DNA from: Sanguinoderma infundibulare | Lineage: Eukaryota > Basidiomycota > Agaricomycetes > Polyporales > Polyporaceae | Assembly (NCBI GenBank): GCA_032821775.1 | Contig: JAVLRN010000004.1 | Coordinates: 2,976,001 to 3,040,000 of the forward strand | Length of the DNA stretch: 64,000 bases | Reading direction: 5' to 3' | Shown here: piece after piece, positions 62,599 to 64,000 of the stretch | How positions within the stretch are numbered: the stretch's first letter is position 1 | Layout: every line of letters starts with the position of its first letter | Translations under genes and position numbers: made by a program | Notes under the pieces: model-generated | The model's database searches: none | What the model was told of the DNA's origin: nothing | The model's input: only the letters and a program-made list of their open reading frames with translations

Positions 62599-64000
62599 CT
62601 ACAGGTCGTCGGTCCCCAGCGCGTCGTACGTCGGGCAGAGGTTCGACCACGCCTGGGGCACAGGGTTCGCCGCGGCGGCATCGGGGGTGTCCTCGGCCAT
62701 GACGACGGCAAAGCCGGCCTCGAGGTGGAAGTCGATGTGGCAATGGAGGAACCACGGCCCGGGGTTGTTGGTCTCGAAGCGGATCGTGACGTTATCTCCA
62801 GCGGCCGGCGTGCCGGTCGAGACGACGTCGCGCCAGACGGGGTTGTCGTAGTTGTACGTGGTGGAGCCGGCGCTGCGCACGACGGCGAAGGCGTGCTGTC
62901 GAGCAACGTCGTGTGAACATGAAGCCTTGGGGGATGGAGCCAAGGGGGAAAATGTGTACTTACACCGTGCAGGTGGAAGGGGTGGGGGGCACCAGGAGCG
63001 TTGGCCGTGGCGGGGAAGGAGAGCTCGATGGACGAGTTGATGGGGAGCTCGTACAAGCTACCGGAGGGTAGGAGGTCCTGGGCGGTGTGCGCACCACTCA
63101 TGATCTGAAGGAGGACGGGGACGGTGGGAGGCACAAAGCTTGCGTTGTTGATGAAGAAGTTGGTTCCGTTAAAGTTGAAGACCATGTTGATCGCCTTGTC
63201 GACACCGCCCTGCGTGGGCAGGCCGGGCTGAACGAAGGATTAGCATCGATACAACTCCCACGTTTGGAGGGAATAATCACATACTGTCGGCGTCTTGATT
63301 AAGGGGTGCAGATTGGCCTCGTCGAGGAGGTTCTCTGTCGTCTGTTGGGTGGTGACAGGCTCGATCAGGGCAGCCCCATCGTAGCGCAGGATAGCAGAGT
63401 TGATTCCGTCGGTAAACCCAACATTACCGAAGTTGGGGTTCGCCCGAATCCAATAGTTGTCAACGGTTTGGTTTGCGGTGAGCTGGTGTAAGATGTTCGC
63501 GTAAGCTTCCGCTTCAACGGGATATTCACAAGAATGCTTACAACGAACGAGTAACGCTGAGCCGAGAAAATCTGGATTGCGTTGACAGTGATTGGCTGTG
63601 TCTCGATACCGTCCGCCTCGATGACAGTCAAATTGTGGCCATCAATGCTGAAGGTGTAATTGGGGTCGCACGACAGCGACACGAGACGGAAGCGATAGCT
63701 GTTCGGCAACATCCATTCAGCATTCTGTCCACGCTTGCCGTACGTTGTCAATAGGCGTACCGTTTGCCCTGCGTGACGCTGATCACAGAGAGGGCAGCCG
63801 TGGACGTACCAGGGCTACGACCTAGACCATTGATGAGGGTGGAGTCGGAACCAAGCCTGTGTCACGTATAAAATGAGTATCGATATGCCCGAGAAGAGAA
63901 GGCACGATAGAAGCTGGTTGAACTCACGGGAAGCGCGGACCAAGCCTGGCAGAGACATGATACCAGTCCATAAGGGTGATCACAGTCGAGTCTGTGTTTT
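62599..64000 (-). CDS. laccase (multicopper oxidase), 5' part outside the window
   Basis: Four-copper phenol oxidase, presumably secreted, of the lignin and pigment type. The stop codon is at 62599; the gene enters from beyond 64000 and the first two His-X-His copper motifs are not in view. Visible segments: [84 protein letters not shown] and [21 protein letters not shown]. Introns fall inside GKR/YRF, after SFV and inside HG/HAF, all phase-consistent. The residue ten positions after the copper-binding Cys is Phe, which is associated with high redox potential laccases. The C-terminal [11 protein letters not shown] is typical of polypore enzymes. Confidence 0.93.

Overview
The window looks like nuclear DNA of an agaricomycete basidiomycete, most likely a wood-decay polypore. 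It is GC-rich. Genes are cut by many introns of about 50-75 nt with GTRNGT donors and (C/T)AG acceptors. The recognisable products include a laccase with the fungal [12 protein letters not shown] copper segment, a GH115 alpha-glucuronidase, a heme-thiolate peroxidase, an F-box protein of a mushroom-type family and several single-pass Ser-rich membrane proteins. Exon models were built by hand from splice consensus, reading-frame continuity and recalled family motifs. No database search was run.

Layout. 1-15.4 kb is gene-poor: one confident gene (Pro/His-rich protein, 6.1-7.1 kb), several microsatellites and otherwise unassigned GC-rich DNA. 15.4-20.4 kb holds a six-exon F-box gene (+) and two tandem paralogous membrane proteins (-). 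22.4-29.6 kb holds a DHHC palmitoyltransferase (+), an FES1-type Hsp70 nucleotide exchange factor (-) and a seven-span membrane protein (+). 30.7-33.8 kb is a four-span membrane protein with a 1.1 kb intron. 33.8-39.7 kb is gene-poor, with a short tandem-repeat array, an isolated Zn2Cys6 zinc-cluster gene and an orphan signal-peptide exon.

39.7-50.7 kb is a minus-strand run: ornithine aminotransferase (12 exons), GH115 alpha-glucuronidase (about 20 exons, with exons of 19, 13 and 7 nt), a partly modelled membrane protein and a third member of the Ser-rich membrane family. 51.6-59.3 kb carries a Nudix hydrolase (+) convergent with a heme-thiolate peroxidase (-), then a CDC20/FZR1-type APC/C activator, a TENA/THI-4-like gene carrying two apparent single-base insertions, and a small Cys-rich, probably GPI-anchored secreted protein, all on minus. 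59.3-62.6 kb has only weak candidates. A laccase (-) runs off the right edge.

There is no operon logic. Functional themes are plant cell-wall and lignin attack (laccase, GH115, peroxidase), surface proteins (three paralogous single-pass proteins and a GPI protein) and housekeeping genes. No clearly new system was found. The most unusual feature is splicing: four microexons of 19 nt or less in two neighbouring genes, a GC-AG intron and very long introns (1,094 and 500 nt).
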